Part shown: positions 47,441 through 61,663 of the stretch, piece after piece | Numbering within the stretch: the first letter of the stretch is position 1 | Layout: each line of letters starts with the position of its first letter | From: Welwitschia mirabilis | Taxonomy: Eukaryota > Gnetophyta > Gnetopsida > Welwitschiales | Assembly: GCA_051453625.1 (NCBI GenBank) | Contig: JBOZIK010000001.1 | Coordinates: 191,176,426 to 191,240,425 of the forward strand | DNA: 64,000 nucleotides | Reading direction: 5' to 3' | Notes under the pieces: generated by a model | The model's input: the letters and a program-made list of their open reading frames with translations, nothing else | Told to the model about the DNA's origin: nothing | The model's database searches: none | Made by a program: the position numbers and the translations under genes

Positions 47441-47445
47441 AGTTA
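47441..47445 (+). other. Right target-site duplication AGTTA
   Basis: Identical to 29,519-29,523 and directly abutting the LTR end. Confidence 0.8.
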
Positions 47446-50341
47446 GTCCTTAGAGTGTTTTGTGGTTCATGTTTTATCAAAATCAGAATATGAATTCATA
47501 AAAAATTAACACATTACAATTATAGTTTATAAAAACTAAAGGGATAAACTAGAAGTATTAATTCAGATATTAACAGATCAAAAATGAATTATCTAGATAC
47601 AAACCATCATAACATTATATAGAATTAAAAAATAAGAATGAATGCCAGATGGGAACAAAGAGCTATAATCTTACATTGTGGAGTAGCAAATCACTCAAAT
47701 AGAAATTGATAAGATATATGAAGCTAGCATATTAGAGATTTCCTACAAACATCTATTAAAATAGCTGATTCAGTTATGAAACTAGGAAATTAATAGTATT
47801 ACTAACATAAATTTTTCCTATTCAATGAAGTTAAAACTAATCATTCACTTATGTTTAAATGTTGAAATGTAATAATAAGTTATGATTTTCTCCATGATAA
47901 AATATGAAGACCTGCATTTCTCCTCCTTACTAAAACCTTGTTGATGACATTTATTGATATCATCCCATTTATCTTCACTTAATAAATAATATGAATGTGT
48001 ATTAATTATGCATATTTTCCAAAATCAATATAACATTAATTGTCATATTTAACAAGGAATAATCTTTTCAAATAACATAATGATTAATTTAATAAAATTT
48101 TCAAAGTTTTTTGAAATTAACATGGTAAAAAGTTCATAAAAAGGCTAAAGATAAGATCTATTTTATCTTTTTCAACTCCTCCACAACTTAAAGTGACAAT
48201 GCTTATACATTTCTCTTATATCCTATAAGTAAGTTCCTCATTGTAATTTTTCTTATACCAATGATCCTATTATTCATGTTCTTTTGCCATTCGTTTATTT
48301 TATTGTATTATTAATGGTATAAGAAATTTTATCCATATCAATAATGTAGAAGAATAAGAATTAGCATTTTTTAAGCCAATTAAAGTTTACAAGGATATAG
48401 CTAAAGTATTAGAGGAAATTCATCCTCTTATGAGCATCCATGTTTCCAAGAATTTAGTTCATAGTTTTTACATTGATTTAACATCAAACAAAAACATAGA
48501 GAAGTCTAAACAAGTCAATTTAGACCATTTTCATTAGATTGTCACTATAGATAAACTTGTGAGAATTCACATACTTTTTTCAGTAAGTGTATATTAAAAT
48601 GAAACTATTATTTTTTAAAAGGAATTTATTTCTTAAAGGTATAAGTTAACTTAAAAACTATTTTTTCTTATTCTTAAAAGCTCTAGCAAAATGCTAAGTA
48701 ATACTAAAATAAACAATAATGAAGTTATCTCATGAAAAAATGGATGCTCAATATATGTTCTTTAATAAATTTTTCAAGTGAGTATGCTACCATTTGAATG
48801 AGCTATAAAAATTTCAAACATTTATCCATTTTGTAGAACTAGCATGAACATTTTTCTAGCATGAATAATATTCCATGAAAAAATGACTTTATCTTCATAA
48901 TAGAAACTATACTTATTCCACCATGTGTTTACAAAGGATAAGGCTTTTTTCTATTTACTTCATTCAGTTTTAAGGATCTTAATGTTACCTATAAAATCCA
49001 AAATGATAAATTGGCTTTATGAAATGTAAACCTATTATAATGAAGTCATGTTATAATAGTTAGGAATTTTATTAAAATAAATGTCTAGAAGTAAGACACA
49101 AATTACATTACTCATTAATTTTAAAAATGTTATTCATAAAGTTTTTACTTTGTTGAAGAATCTCCTAAAGGCCTTAATTTCTTAACATACAACATCTCCA
49201 AGGAAAGATAAGGGTAAAAGATAATAATAAAAAATGATAACAGTAAACCTACTTTATCACATTGTACTATTTCATTGGATCGTAAATTAGCAATAGTTTT
49301 TAATGTTTCAAAGTCTCACCTATGTCATCAAATAAAGTTACCAAAACAACTATCTTTTTAGCTCTAGGTAAAGAAAATCACTCAATAGAGAGAGGAATAT
49401 AAACTTTAGCAAATTGACTTAAGACATAATTCAAAGCTTTAACCACTTTTGGTAATAACCATTATTATTATTCCTAGCTAAAACATGTGAATTTATGTAG
49501 AATTTAGAATTTAACATGTATATTTTACTCGAAGAGATAAAGCCCAAAATATTACATGCATGATTATTTTTCTAATATTCTTGTTAACCCCATTCTATAA
49601 GAGTTCATTAAAAATTCAATAATATAAACTAAATTAGTAGAAGTTTTAACAAGTAATAGAGATAAAGAATCATTACAAAGACTATTCATTAATTAAAAAT
49701 CTTGATGATGATAAAATCCCTAAAAATAAAACAAATTTAAAATGCTAGTCCATAATAAAGTCCTAGCAATTTTATATTATGCTTATGAACTTGAAATGAT
49801 TAAAATAAAATAGACAGCTAGGGAAAAATTACAAGAAGCTAGTATAACAATTTTATAGTGATAGAATAAATAGCTTTATAATGAAAAAATAAATTCAAAA
49901 AGGAAAAAGGATTTTCAAATGGAATTCTTTTATAATTTTGAAACATATAAAGAGAGTGTTCAAGATGTTTACAAGTAGTAGGAAGTAAAACTAATGAAGG
50001 CTAGAGTAACTAAAAATCACTTTAGTAGGAGACTCATAAAACTTAGGATTAGTTTTCTTAGCTTAAAGAGGATAAAACATAGATCTTACCAAAAAGAGAT
50101 AAGAAAGCAAAGACTCTTAAAAAAGCATCAAAAACCATTGATGAGCTTTATGCTCAAATTAAAAAGCTTTGTCAAAGATCTATCCAACTTCTTATATAAG
50201 TAGTATACCTTAAATCATAATAACTAGAGCAACCTAAGAAACTAGAAGAAGGTTGTAAAGGAGCTATCAAATCAGAAACTAAAATAGTTATTGGACAAGA
50301 TGAAAATAAAATCATTAAGTAAAAATAAAGAAATTCTTTAA

Positions 50342-50348
<7 letters not shown>

Positions 50349-50390
<42 letters not shown>
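50349..50390 (+). repeat. (TA)n microsatellite
   Basis: About 21 uninterrupted TA units. Confidence 0.95.
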
Positions 50391-50394
<4 letters not shown>

Positions 50395-51474
50395 TTATTA
50401 AACCAAAATTTTTCCTTGTAAATTTTTCTTTTCAAAGGAATGGAAAGATGAAAATTATTTCTGTTTATGTTTTATAAATTGATCCACTGATGAAGTAAGA
50501 TCTAATACTAAGAAAATAATTAAATAAAAGTTATCTTTCTAATGGAGATAATACTACTTACATAAGAAATTATTTGCTAATTTAAATTAAAGAGCTTTAA
50601 ATATTTAAAGTTATAAAAAGTAACAAAATAACTACCCATTAAATAAAATATGTTACAAAACAAGATACTTAAAAACTAAAAGTAATGAAGTTTTTTAAAT
50701 GCTCTTATTCTACTAATTTCTAAAATAAAATCTAATAATGGTTTTAAAGATGATGAATATAATGGAGAAGGAAAAAGTTAAAATAAAAAAAGGAAACAAT
50801 TCAAGATGAATTCAAAAATTCAACATAAATTCTAAAATAAATCTAAGTTAATTGTGAAGTGGAATGTTAGCAGGTTAACAAAATCAAATTAAGCGATTCT
50901 TAACTTGATTAACAAAATATAAATAATATGTTTCATTTTAAAACTAAAAGATGCAAATATTTCTACTTAATAAAACATAGTATAGGTAAAAAACAAAATC
51001 ATTCCAAATGAAAAGAAAGAAGAAATATCTTAGAGATAAATTAAGTGTAATGGAACATAATAGGTTACACAAGCCTATGTCTATGACTTAGGTAGGTAGT
51101 CTATGCATGAACTACCTACCTAAAAATAGTAACATATTGTTTAGTGTTCTATTATTACCTCTAAAAAAATACCTATTTATAAGAATGTTTTATTATTAAT
51201 TATTAATCATGAAATATTTAATAATATTAAGATTATATCAAAGTTTGGTTCCTTTACTCTTCTATTTTTGCTATTCATGAAATAATTAAACATTTACATT
51301 TATTTCTAACTTGGTATATTAATAAATATCTATTCTAAAATTCTATTAATAACATGTGAATTTTTTATGCCAAATCTAATATTTTCATTTCTCTGTCTTA
51401 TCATTAGATGAATCCTTTGTTACTTTTAAAATAGTGAATTTTAGCTTAAATGATTTTTTCTTTTGCAATCTTTA

Positions 51475-51592
51475 TTTAGTAACNNNNNNNNNNNNNNNNN
51501 NNNNNNNNNNNNNNNNNNNNNNNNNNNNNNNNNNNNNNNNNNNNNNNNNNNNNNNNNNNNNNNNNNNNNNNNNNNNNNNNNNNTTTAGTAAC
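51475..51592. other. 100-N assembly gap flanked by an identical 9-bp sequence
   Basis: Ns fill 51,484-51,583. TTTAGTAAC ends the left side and begins the right side, consistent with an unmerged overlap, though nine A+T-rich bases are weaker proof than at 1.8 kb. Confidence 0.6.
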
Positions 51593-54092
51593 TTATGCTT
51601 AAATTAGTATCATTTATGTGTTGTATATGTAAGAAAATCATTCTCTTTACTTCTAATTTTGGTTTGCATGCTACAGACACAAGAATCCCCCTAATATACT
51701 CTTCTTTTATCATATGTTCCATTTTTTTATTTTCCTCTATGTTTTTCCATGTTTTGTAGAGTGTTTTCTCATAATACTAAATATTTTTATCCTTGTAAAT
51801 AGTTTTGACAATTAGTTAATAAAATGTAAGTGGTTTTCATTTGAAAAATTAAGTTTCAAAGTTAAAATTTTAGCATATTTTTTACCCTTTCTAACATTAA
51901 GGATAATATAATATTTTGGTTAGGGGATGTAAGTTGTTAAAAATGTTTTATATTTTTCATTCCTTTATTTCTTACTATAAAACCTACATAATTTTCTTTA
52001 TCTTTTGTTATTCTAGAAAAATAAAAATTTAAAATATTAAAATTATAAATGAAATTAGACTTGAAAACTTTAAAAAAAAAATCACTCATAATTTAATGTA
52101 TGAATTTATCTTAGCTTGACACAAGAATTAGATCTAAATTTAAGTCTTTTTTAAGCTCATTGGATCATTCATTTTAAAGTTTGAATGTGATACTTTGAAA
52201 CTTTTTGAGATTAAAAATAGCTATTAAGCTTAAATGTTTTAGGAACTAGAAGAATGCTAGTTTAGAGGTGTGTAGCTCCTTTAGGTCTACTAACTTAACA
52301 ATTTTAAGGGTAAAAATAAATTTTTAAAGTTGTTTTTTCCTCTTTCTTTGTTTATTAGTCAAGAATTGATTGTAATCATTACCAAATTTTTATTTAAAAG
52401 GGTTGATATTTTGTATTTATTATTTAAATCATATTGATCTATTCAATTTACTTTTTTAAATTTTAATAATAGAGGTGTACATTTTAATGTAATTAATGTT
52501 ACTAGTATTCTGGAGAATGGGGAGCCTTATAAAAAATAAAATAAATATTATCCATCAAATAATAAATTCAAGTTAATAAAGATTACTAAAATTTAATTAA
52601 ATTTCAAGTAACTAAAAATTTATAAGATGGATTGATTTCATTAATTTTAGTTAGTAAGAAATATTACTCTAATTCCATTCAATGGATGTTAATGTATCAA
52701 TCAAGTCAAATTGAATGTAAATCCCTAACCTAAGTATGCAAAATCATAGCCTACCTTAAGAATTCATCATATTTATAGATTTAAATATTTATTTGAGAAT
52801 TCTATTCTTCATTTAGCATCTATATTTCTTTATTCCTTTTCCCTTATTCCATTAATCCCATTATTCACTTTATGGTTATGATGAGGGATCTTTTCATCAT
52901 GAAGTTCAAAGCCTCTTTTCTCCTCTTAAGCATGTGAAAACAACTATTTTATGTGAAAACATCCTTGCTAAGCATAAGAGTGTATTTTATAATAGATTAT
53001 TCTTACTGTAGTATTGCATTTATAGTTAATGAATTTGATTATGATTGAATATCTTTTTCTTTTTTATCATTAGTGCATGCAAAATTACTTACATTACAAT
53101 AGTCCATTTCAAATGTTCTTTTGTATTTATTCATTTAAATTTAGTTACTTTAGTGTTTTATTATGATTCTATTAGTGTAGATGATTACTGTATTCGTTTA
53201 TAACATCTTTCATTCTTTTCATTTTTCATGTTACATGGGAAAATGATTCATTTTTTAATGTGATGATATTGTTTCAAATTGATATCCTCTCTAATTTGTA
53301 TTATGAAATTTGAGATTATAAGAAATATTTTTTCACTTACTCACAAACCATTATTACTTAATTATCTATTATTTTATATTAAGAAAATGATACTAATTTT
53401 TGTGATTTACTTTATTTAGTCTTCCTTACTTATTTATCTTGAATAATCATTTTTAATGATTAGGATAAGAGGTTTTTATTTATTATTTTCACATTTTTCT
53501 TTTTTAAAAAATATATTTTACTCTTTCTTTAATTATTTCATTTAAATAAAAAATTATTTGAAGCTTTAAAATTTCCTTGTAATCCTTAAGAAAGAATAAG
53601 AATCAAGATTGTATGTATTACAATTGATATTCCTAATTTGTATTTTAAGACTAATATCTTTTATCTTAATAGATAAGGCATAGTTCTAAATGTTACTTTT
53701 AATATCATTTATTAAGGCATAGCATTAACCTTGTATTACATAACATCTCTTTAAAAGATGAAATATGCCCTTAACATCAAGATAATAGAATAGTAATTCT
53801 AAATATAGACTAGGGTTATTAGCTATAATGTAATGCAATCGTGATTTGTTCTTTCATAAGACATGAAAGAAATTTTGAATACTAACTCTTTTTATTCCTT
53901 TAAATTAAGTCAAATAATGATTTAATAATATGTACAGTTCTTTTAAAAATAGACAAAACCAAGGATGACTAATTATTCTTTTAAGCACAAAAAATTATCA
54001 TTATTATAAGAAAATTTCAAGCAAGTCTAAATTAATGAAAGTGCATGAATCATAATCATTTTATTATCACATTATAATTAATTAGAATGAGG

Positions 54093-54096
<4 letters not shown>

Positions 54097-54129
<33 letters not shown>
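54097..54129 (+). repeat. (TA)n microsatellite
   Basis: About 16 uninterrupted TA units. Confidence 0.95.
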
Positions 54130-54132
<3 letters not shown>

Positions 54133-55739
54133 GAAAACATACACTATTAGATAATACCCTTATAATTTAAAGACAAATCATCTTAGAATGTGATACAAGA
54201 AATCAAATAAATAATTAATGTCATGGATTTAATACATCAATAGTCTTAAGCTCTAAGATTCTAATAAAGAATTAAAAGAACCATCATACCATAAAATCTT
54301 TAAAAAAACAATCAAGACATGTTATTATATTGAAAAAAATCCTAAATGCATTAAAGATAGAAGGAATAAAATATATAAGCCATTAATGATAAATTCAACA
54401 AAAAACTATAAATAGATAATAACAAAGTATAAAAATTTTCCTTAAGCTTGACAAGTAATTTATATCATGAAATAATGATTTCCTCATTCTTAGAAATGGA
54501 AAAATGTAGTTTACAAGAACATCATAAGATAAGCACTCATCCTAGTTATTAAGGATTAATGGTAGATGATTGATAGAGGATAATGATGATCAAGGATGAG
54601 ATATTACATCATGATACTAGGTGAGAGATGAAAGATTAAAGATGGCTTACCCCTTAAGATGATTTCTTCTTACATAACGTTCAAGTTAAGATTTTATATC
54701 ACATTAAGTTTAGGTATAATAATTCTAGTTAAAGATTAAAAATTATTTAATGATAAATTTAAGTTTATCCATCTCATCAACTCCTTAGTTTTTAAGTTTT
54801 TTTCTTTTTTGAATTTTTTTTGAAATATAAATTATTAGGTTAGTATCCAATATTCAATCTAACGTAAGAAAAATTCATAAATCCACATCATGATGATGAC
54901 ATTAACTTTTTAAATTGAAGAACAAGTTAACATGAGAATTTAATATTTAAAAATTTATTAAATTACATAGATTAACCTGTAAAAAAAGCTAACATGTAGT
55001 TCATCATTAAATATTTTCAACTAAAACATGGATTAGAAGTTTATTAATAAAAATTAATTATAGAAATTAGTGTTTCTACACTTATATCAATAAATTTAGC
55101 AAGTTTAAAATGTTAAAATAATAAACACTATCTAGCCATTAGTTATGAAGTAAGGTTAGCCCTAAGAAGTTTGTTTACATGTTGTAATTTAGAGTTAAAA
55201 TATAATTTGAAACATAAACAAAGGATGATATTAATGGTTTTTAAGAATGACTTGAGTTAAAATTCAAATTCTCTTTAAAGGACTTGGATCATTGCACATT
55301 CTATGGTGAATATTTAATTTACATACTAGTAATAAAGTTTTCCTTTTCTTATGGATGTTAACCATCTATTTTAGTTTTACCATGTGAGTCTACATGCATT
55401 ATAGCTTTTTTAGGTTTTTCATTTTGTTATTTTAGTGTTTTTGGTTGAAAGCCTTTTTTATATTTCAAATAAATAAAAAATAGATTACAAAGCTATTTAA
55501 TGTGAATCCTAAATCCAAGAATAATTTCAAATAGAGAGATCATAAGAAAAAGTAGAAAACTCATACAAAATTTAAAGCTTAATACTCTAAGAAATAGAAT
55601 GTTTAGAAGATAAATGGAAAGAATTAAAAAACTCATTAGTAAACACACCTTTATTTTGAACCTTCCATGGTTTAAATAAGATCCTACATAATAAATAAAA
55701 TAAGTTCACCATTATAGAGGATTGTTGGATTCACTGATG

Positions 55740-58700
55740 CCAATGAGAGCAGAGAGATTACAAACTTGATGCATCCCAAATAGTGACTAACTCATGTCCA
55801 AGTAGAAGAAGCTATCCAAGAAGACCAAGAGATGTATTTAAGTGATTCTTTGTTACCATAATGTGGACAAAGGAATATAAAACCTAAAAAATAAAGAAGT
55901 TAACTACTAAGAGGAAGCTCATTTTGGAGAAGAAACCAAGCAAAGATTTGAATTTTAGGAGGAGGAATAGAAATCTATCAATTATAGAGGAGCAAACTTT
56001 GCTAAGATTCCTCTAAGAGTTAAGTATGTCAAATTTTGTTTAGACACTTAAATATTAGAGTAAAATCATACCATGGTTTCTTCATGGATTTAGTATTCAT
56101 ATGCTTACAATTATAACCATTCTTTCAAGTCCAAGGATTACAATTACTTTTAGTAGTTAAAGACATATAAAGGGAAGTAAGTTGCACGTACAAAATGTGG
56201 GTAGTTCTCCTATTGCTAAAGAGATAAAACCTTTGCTTTGCTTAAGTCTCAGTAAACAAAGAACTATAATGATGATACTAGATATCTTTAATCTTCATGA
56301 TCCCTTTGCAACTTAAAAAAAAGAGCAGTAAAGCCACATTTCTCTTTAAGAGTGTCCTTTAAATCACTTAGTTAAAGGAACCATCAGAAAGAAGTATTCC
56401 AATGAATAAGAATATCAGGATCTTAAAGTAGACTTTTAATAGTAAGCCAAGGGTCCTAAATAGTCTTAAGAAAAATGGATTAGCATATTTTTATGTTGAT
56501 ATATGAGATAAGAGTCTACCAATGAGAGATGGATGGGTAAGATTCTCTACCAAGAGAAAGGAAATATTTAACGGATATCATAACAAGAACCTCCTAGTGC
56601 ACATCCCCAACACTTACTTCAACAAGCCAGTGAGCTATAAGAACTTCGTCTTGATAAAAAATATTTTTCACGCCTAATCATTAAAGATCTTTAAGATAGG
56701 TGCAAACATTCCAAGAAACTCTAATAAAGCTTTTATGATTAGAATATTTATAGTTCCAAAGGGAGTCCCTTAAAATTCTAATAAGATTATTATAAGAAGA
56801 TTTAAAGGAAGCAAGATGGGTAGAGTAGAAAACGTGAGTGGTTGTAAGAATTCAATCATAAACAATAATTTTTCCAAGTAGAGAAATATCCTTAAAGAAA
56901 TATTTTTAAATCTACTATTAGATATTTTCTATAACCAAGGATCAAAGTTGAAAAAGAGTGACTTATAAATTGAATGGAATACCTAGAAGCTTAAAAACCT
57001 TTAGATGATTGATGTGATCTAAACAAGCCTAGTAATTTAAGAGTTGCTTAAATTAAAAATATGAAAACTTTTTCAATTAATACAAGAACAAGAAGCCTAG
57101 TAGTAACTCTTTCGTCACTGAAGTGAAGAGGTAATATGTAATGAAGCATTGCAAATTAAGATGAAATATTCATTAAAAAAGTAAAAATTATAGAACTGAC
57201 TAGATAGATAATGAAGGGATAGCTCGTGAAGATATCCTAATTACATACAGGACTTAATGAGGTATCCTAAAGCATCAACAACAATAATGAACAATTGAGG
57301 AGCTAAGGGAAAACCTTGATTAACTAATCTTATAAGTTTAAAAGGAGAGGAGATACATCCATTAATGTAGACTCTAGTGAAATACATCATGAAAAAGCAT
57401 CTTAATGTGTGGTAAAAATCCATGTTCAATTTTTTTTTTAAAATCATATATAAGATAAAGTCTTAGGATAGGCTTTAGAGTAACCATTCTTTAATAAAAT
57501 TAAATCTTTGCTAGATTTGGATCTCCAATCCCAAGATTCAATAAAATTAATTATATTACTTAAAATATAATAACCCATAATGAAGGCAGTTTGCTCTAGG
57601 TAGATAATTTTAGAAAGAACATACTTCTTCAATTTGTTAGCTAAGGCTTTAGTAATAATCTTATACGAAGTGTTTAATAGAGTAATTGGATGTCAATCTT
57701 TAGTTTGATCCCTATCCCTACCTTTTAGGATAAGTTTGATTAGACTAGTATTAATAAATCTACTAAGAAAAACAAATGGTAAAGATTCTTTATAGACTTC
57801 ATAAAAAGAAGCCCCATTCATATCCCATAAATTCTTATAAAACTTAACTAGGAGATTGTTAAGGAAAGAAGCCTTACCATCTTTCATTTCTTTCATAATA
57901 GCAATAATTTTCTTAAAGGAAAGAGGTTGATCAAGAAGGAATATCATGTTATTTAGTACAAGATTAGGAAATAAATCTTTAAGCTCTTTCTAAGAACAAG
58001 TTTCAGTTTAAAATTAGGCTTACAACTAAAAAGTTCCATAAATTCTTAAGTATCCACAATTTTTAAAGGGTCTATGAATTTTTATCTATTAGATTGAATG
58101 ATAGGAATGGTTCTAAAAATAGATGGATCAAATTTAGAATCTTGAAAAATGATTTAGAAGACTTATCATCATTCTAAATCTAACACAATCAAGAATGATA
58201 CTAATAAGGATGAGCTTGTTGAGATTTCATCTATTGAATTCTAATTGATACATTTAGAAAATAAAAACATTAAATTAATCCCTTTCAAGATCTGAAATGA
58301 TGGATTTATTTTTTTCAAACCAAGTAAGAACCTCTTATTTGATTAGCTACTAATCTATCAATTTCCCACATTAAAATTAAAGTATAATAATAAGTCTTTC
58401 GCCATCAAGAGCATTAATTCATACCATCGTTTGGTAATTCATCCATGCACTAGAGGTAAGGAATATTAGATTTAGCATAGTAATAATGAAGAAAAGTAGT
58501 ATTAAAAATGAAACTTGAGACTCTAGTAAGAGTAGATTTACACATCTAAAGTTTAGTAATAATGGGGAAATGATCTAAAAAATTTATAAAGAAAATGGTT
58601 TGCACAGGATGACCATCAATATCACAAAACTAAATATGAATATTGTGAGAAAGATAAACCTTATTGAAATGTTTAATCACTAAAATATTTCCCATCTACC

Positions 58701-58930
58701 TATTGAACCAAGTTAAAATAGAAGAGCAAGTCCTTCTAGCAATATCCATGGGGTTATATAAATGAAAGAAAGTAATAAGATCATTTAAAGCTAATTATTC
58801 TAAAGCATTAAAAAGGAATTTACATGTCCCTACTTTATCTCTAGAGGCAGAAATCATGTTATAGTCATCCATAATATAACATCATAACTTTAATTACCCT
58901 AGTTAAGCAATTTTTTAATCATTATTAAGT
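55740..58930 (-). pseudogene. L1-type LINE, 5'-truncated, ORF2 remnant
   Basis: Minus-strand order: C-terminal endonuclease (DDYNMISASRDKVG about 58,870; LDHFPI about 58,570), RT (open piece 57,947-57,693 with MKDGKAS...LVKFYKNLWD and LIKLILKGRD, running on to DWHPITLLNTSYKIITKALA; then 57,632-57,444 with LEQTAFIMGYYILSNII and LLKNGYSKAY; then 57,447-57,241 with FKLIRLVNQGFPLAPQLFIIVVDALG), the post-RT block (LLGIPFNL about 56,985; ISLLGKIIVYD about 56,890), and a zf-RVT end (PPPKIQIFAWFLLQNELP about 55,980; CPHYG with one Cys lost, about 55,870). These are the domains of plant L1 ORF2 in correct order. The RT catalytic Asp in L-x-L-D-F-S-K-A-Y is lost (LLKNGYSKAY). The first half of the endonuclease is missing. 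No clear poly-A tail or target duplication found. Confidence 0.83.
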
Positions 58931-60490
58931 AGTATGCACACTAGAACCTAGGATCAATTCCTATTTAGACCCTATTAAAACATTAAAATATTTAAAATAA
59001 TTAAATAATATGATTACTACTTATTATAAACCCTTTTGGTTGGCATAAAATGATAATGTAAAAATTATGTCCTATATTTATTCTTAACTTTAGTTTTCAG
59101 CACATAAAGATATCTTATATAAAGTTTATGGGATGTTAACTTATTTTATCATATAAAATGAATAAGTTTTAGGATTTTACCTAACTAAATATAATAGGAG
59201 GTTGTATCTCATACTAATGGCATTTTAACTCGATATCTAGCCATCCTTTAGACATGAGTTTATTCTACATTAGATTCTAGATGATACAAACATGGCTGAT
59301 CTCAACTCCATAGGGCTTAGATTTAACCTTGATATACCTCCAATATAGGTGTCAGGTAGTACATAAGGTGGATGAATGCTTATAAGTGATCCTTGATTTC
59401 TTCAAACATTCAGGATGGTCCAACATGATCTTTTAATACTAAGGGCTTAAGATATTAAGTCAGGCCAAGTCCATGCATGGGTAGGAAAAGAGGGTAGTGA
59501 TCAAATCCACTTCTAAAAGGATTTATAAATAAAAGTATAATGCAACCCATCTTGGTGATAAAATCTAAGTGTGGGAATGAATAATTATTGAGGTTATGTT
59601 AGATTAGATGAATAAATACACTACACTAATTCAAGCATACAATTATGTGGATGTTTAATGGATTGTTTACCTAGTAAAAATAATTCTAATCATTATTGGA
59701 TTTATTATAAGAAGATAACTATACAGAAGAAAAATAGAGTATATAAGAATCTTTTTGATTTTATAGAAAATAAAAATCATACATTTTCAATGAATAATAG
59801 TAAATATAGATAAAGAAAAACATTCCTTTATCTTATAACATTATAGTGATTCTTTTCAAATAAGGCACACTAATACATCCAAGTTTTATTGTAAAAACAT
59901 GCTCCATTTATGGGACTAAGCTAATTTATAAACCCCCTTTATAAATTCTAAATATCAAAATAATGTTAAGTAAAATATATACATATTTTATTAACATAAA
60001 ACATCAATAAAGCAAAGTGATTGAGATACACATCTGTAGCATTATTAACTAGGTAATCCCAATGTTTATGTTTGAAATGCAAGAATAAGGGCCTAAATGT
60101 TAGTAAGTAGTATAAAAAATGATAATATAATAGATTTAAGTTAACCATAAATCACATAGAATATTTAAAATAAATGGATACTTGCATTATATAGTTTTCT
60201 ATAATTATTAAAATTATTTACAAATTTCCTTAGCTTTTAAAAGGCATTAAAATTAAAAATTTGTAATTAATTATTTAAAAAATAAGAATAAATTAGACTT
60301 AATTTTATTAAACTAAACTCATCATATTATCCTAAAGACTAATTTTTTTAAATTTAAATTAGTCTAGATACATTTCATAGGATTAAACTTTAACTATAAA
60401 AATTGCCTAAATTTTAGAGTTGCTAAAATAATACCCTTCACTAAAATGACTATAAAATTTAATCGACTTAGAGTTTTTAAATGAATAAAT
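58930..60490. other. Unassigned sequence right of the LINE
   Basis: No gene recognised. The 59,200-59,600 part is a little less A+T-rich, with no open frame. A 60-codon minus-strand open piece (60,148-59,966) has no known motif. Confidence 0.35.
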
Positions 60491-60492
60491 AC

Positions 60493-60710
60493 TTTTTGAA
60501 CATGTTATTTAATTCTCCACATGTTGGACTATCCATTACTATAAAAATTTCTGTAAATTCTAAAATCTAAGATTGTTTACTTACTATTTTAGCTTGTAAT
60601 TTTTTGAAAATCTTATTTGATTCTTCACATGTTGGACTACTCCATAATTACAAAAATTTCTATAAATTCTAAAATCTAAGATTGCTTGCTTACTATTTTT
60701 GGCTTGTAAT
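60493..60710 (+). repeat. Tandem duplication, period 108 bp
   Basis: Copy 1 (60,493-60,600) and copy 2 (60,601-60,710) share TTTTTGAA, CACATGTTGGACTA, AAATTCTAAAATCTAAGATTG and TTACTATTTT.GCTTGTAAT, differing at about 15 positions. Confidence 0.88.
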
Positions 60711-61256
60711 TTTTTAGTTATTTTTATGAAATAAATTTTAAAAATTATTTTTCTATTAGAAAAATTATTGTTCTAAAATATTTAAATTTTTAACATGATT
60801 CTATACCTACATAAAACATTTCATAAAGTTTTACTTAATATTAAATGAGTTATAACTTTCTTAAGTTACACCTCACTTTTGGGGGAAAGTATGCTTTAAC
60901 TAAACTAAGAACAAGAGAACTTATACTAATTTATAGAAATAAAAATTAATTAAATTAACCATGAATTCATAATAAAAACTAATATTTAAAAGATACAAAA
61001 TATAATTATGAGTAATATAAACTCAAATTATAATAATAAATAATGCATCACATACCATAAGCCTTAGAATTTTCTAAGAAGAAGTGCCTAGCCTAAGTTG
61101 ATTCTTGAGGATTAGACTCATTCACCCTAATAAGACTCTAACGCCAATCCAATGTAAAATGAATTTCAACAACAATGTAATGTAAAACAATATAGGTATC
61201 CAAAATTGTAGTGAACCCTCTAGTCACTTAGCTAAAATAGCCATTAGATACATAGA

Positions 61257-61415
61257 AGCTAAGCATGTTAAGGGGTCTCTCAACTTTCTCCCTTATCTTA
61301 GTCTATTCTAATGGGAGGGAAAAGAATATCCATTCGTAGTCCCATGAACTATGCATGTGAAGAGATCCTTTAAATCTTTCCCCTATCTTAGTGTCGGTCA
61401 ATGGAAGGGAAAAAT
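61257..61415 (+). repeat. Imperfect tandem duplication, period about 91 bp
   Basis: Both copies show GCATGT.AAGRGRTC, CTTTC.CC.TATCTTAGT and AATGG.AGGGAAAA; the landmark TATCTTAGT lies at 61,294 and 61,384. Confidence 0.7.
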
Positions 61416-61655
61416 ATGAATACTACATTAATATTACAATCATACGCATAGGCCTAATGCAAGAAATGGAGCTAAAGTTATTACTTGGATGAAAAAGAAG
61501 ATTTATGTTCTTGAATAATATTGATAAAGTACTAAGCTCAAGATCACAGCTCCAAGCTTCGAATCATTAGGATTTAAATCTCCAAGCTCTAAGCTCCAAT
61601 GTCATAAGCACTTTGATGCTAAATGAGAGATGGAAAAATGAAATGCCTAGGGGGG

Positions 61656-61663
61656 TTTATATA
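61656..61663 (-). promoter_or_regulatory. TATA box of the inverted LTR fragment
   Basis: The minus strand reads TATATAAA between CAAACC and CCCCCCTAGGCATTTC, the same context as the TATA box of LTR A. Confidence 0.5.

Larger units (their letters stand above)
47446..55700. other. Unassigned A+T-rich sequence right of the chromovirus
   Basis: No gene recognised on either strand. Short open pieces (50,203 and below) show only lysine-rich, low-complexity peptides; a stretch at 50,100-50,330 (DELYAQIKKL, then ETKIVIGQDENKIIK) looks faintly coding but matches nothing I know. It contains (TA)n at 50,349-50,390 and 54,097-54,129 and a 100-N gap at 51,484-51,583. It is the continuation of the locus interrupted at 29,518. 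Confidence 0.4.

Noticed and set aside
48600-49000. Possible gypsy-type transposon-associated domain in plus-strand frames
   Set aside because: Only a vague resemblance, with many stops and no anchor motif.
50100-50330. Possible endogenous pararetrovirus or coiled-coil protein remnant (lysine/glutamate-rich peptides)
   Set aside because: No movement-protein, coat zinc-finger or RT motif is readable nearby; low-complexity A-rich DNA explains the peptides.
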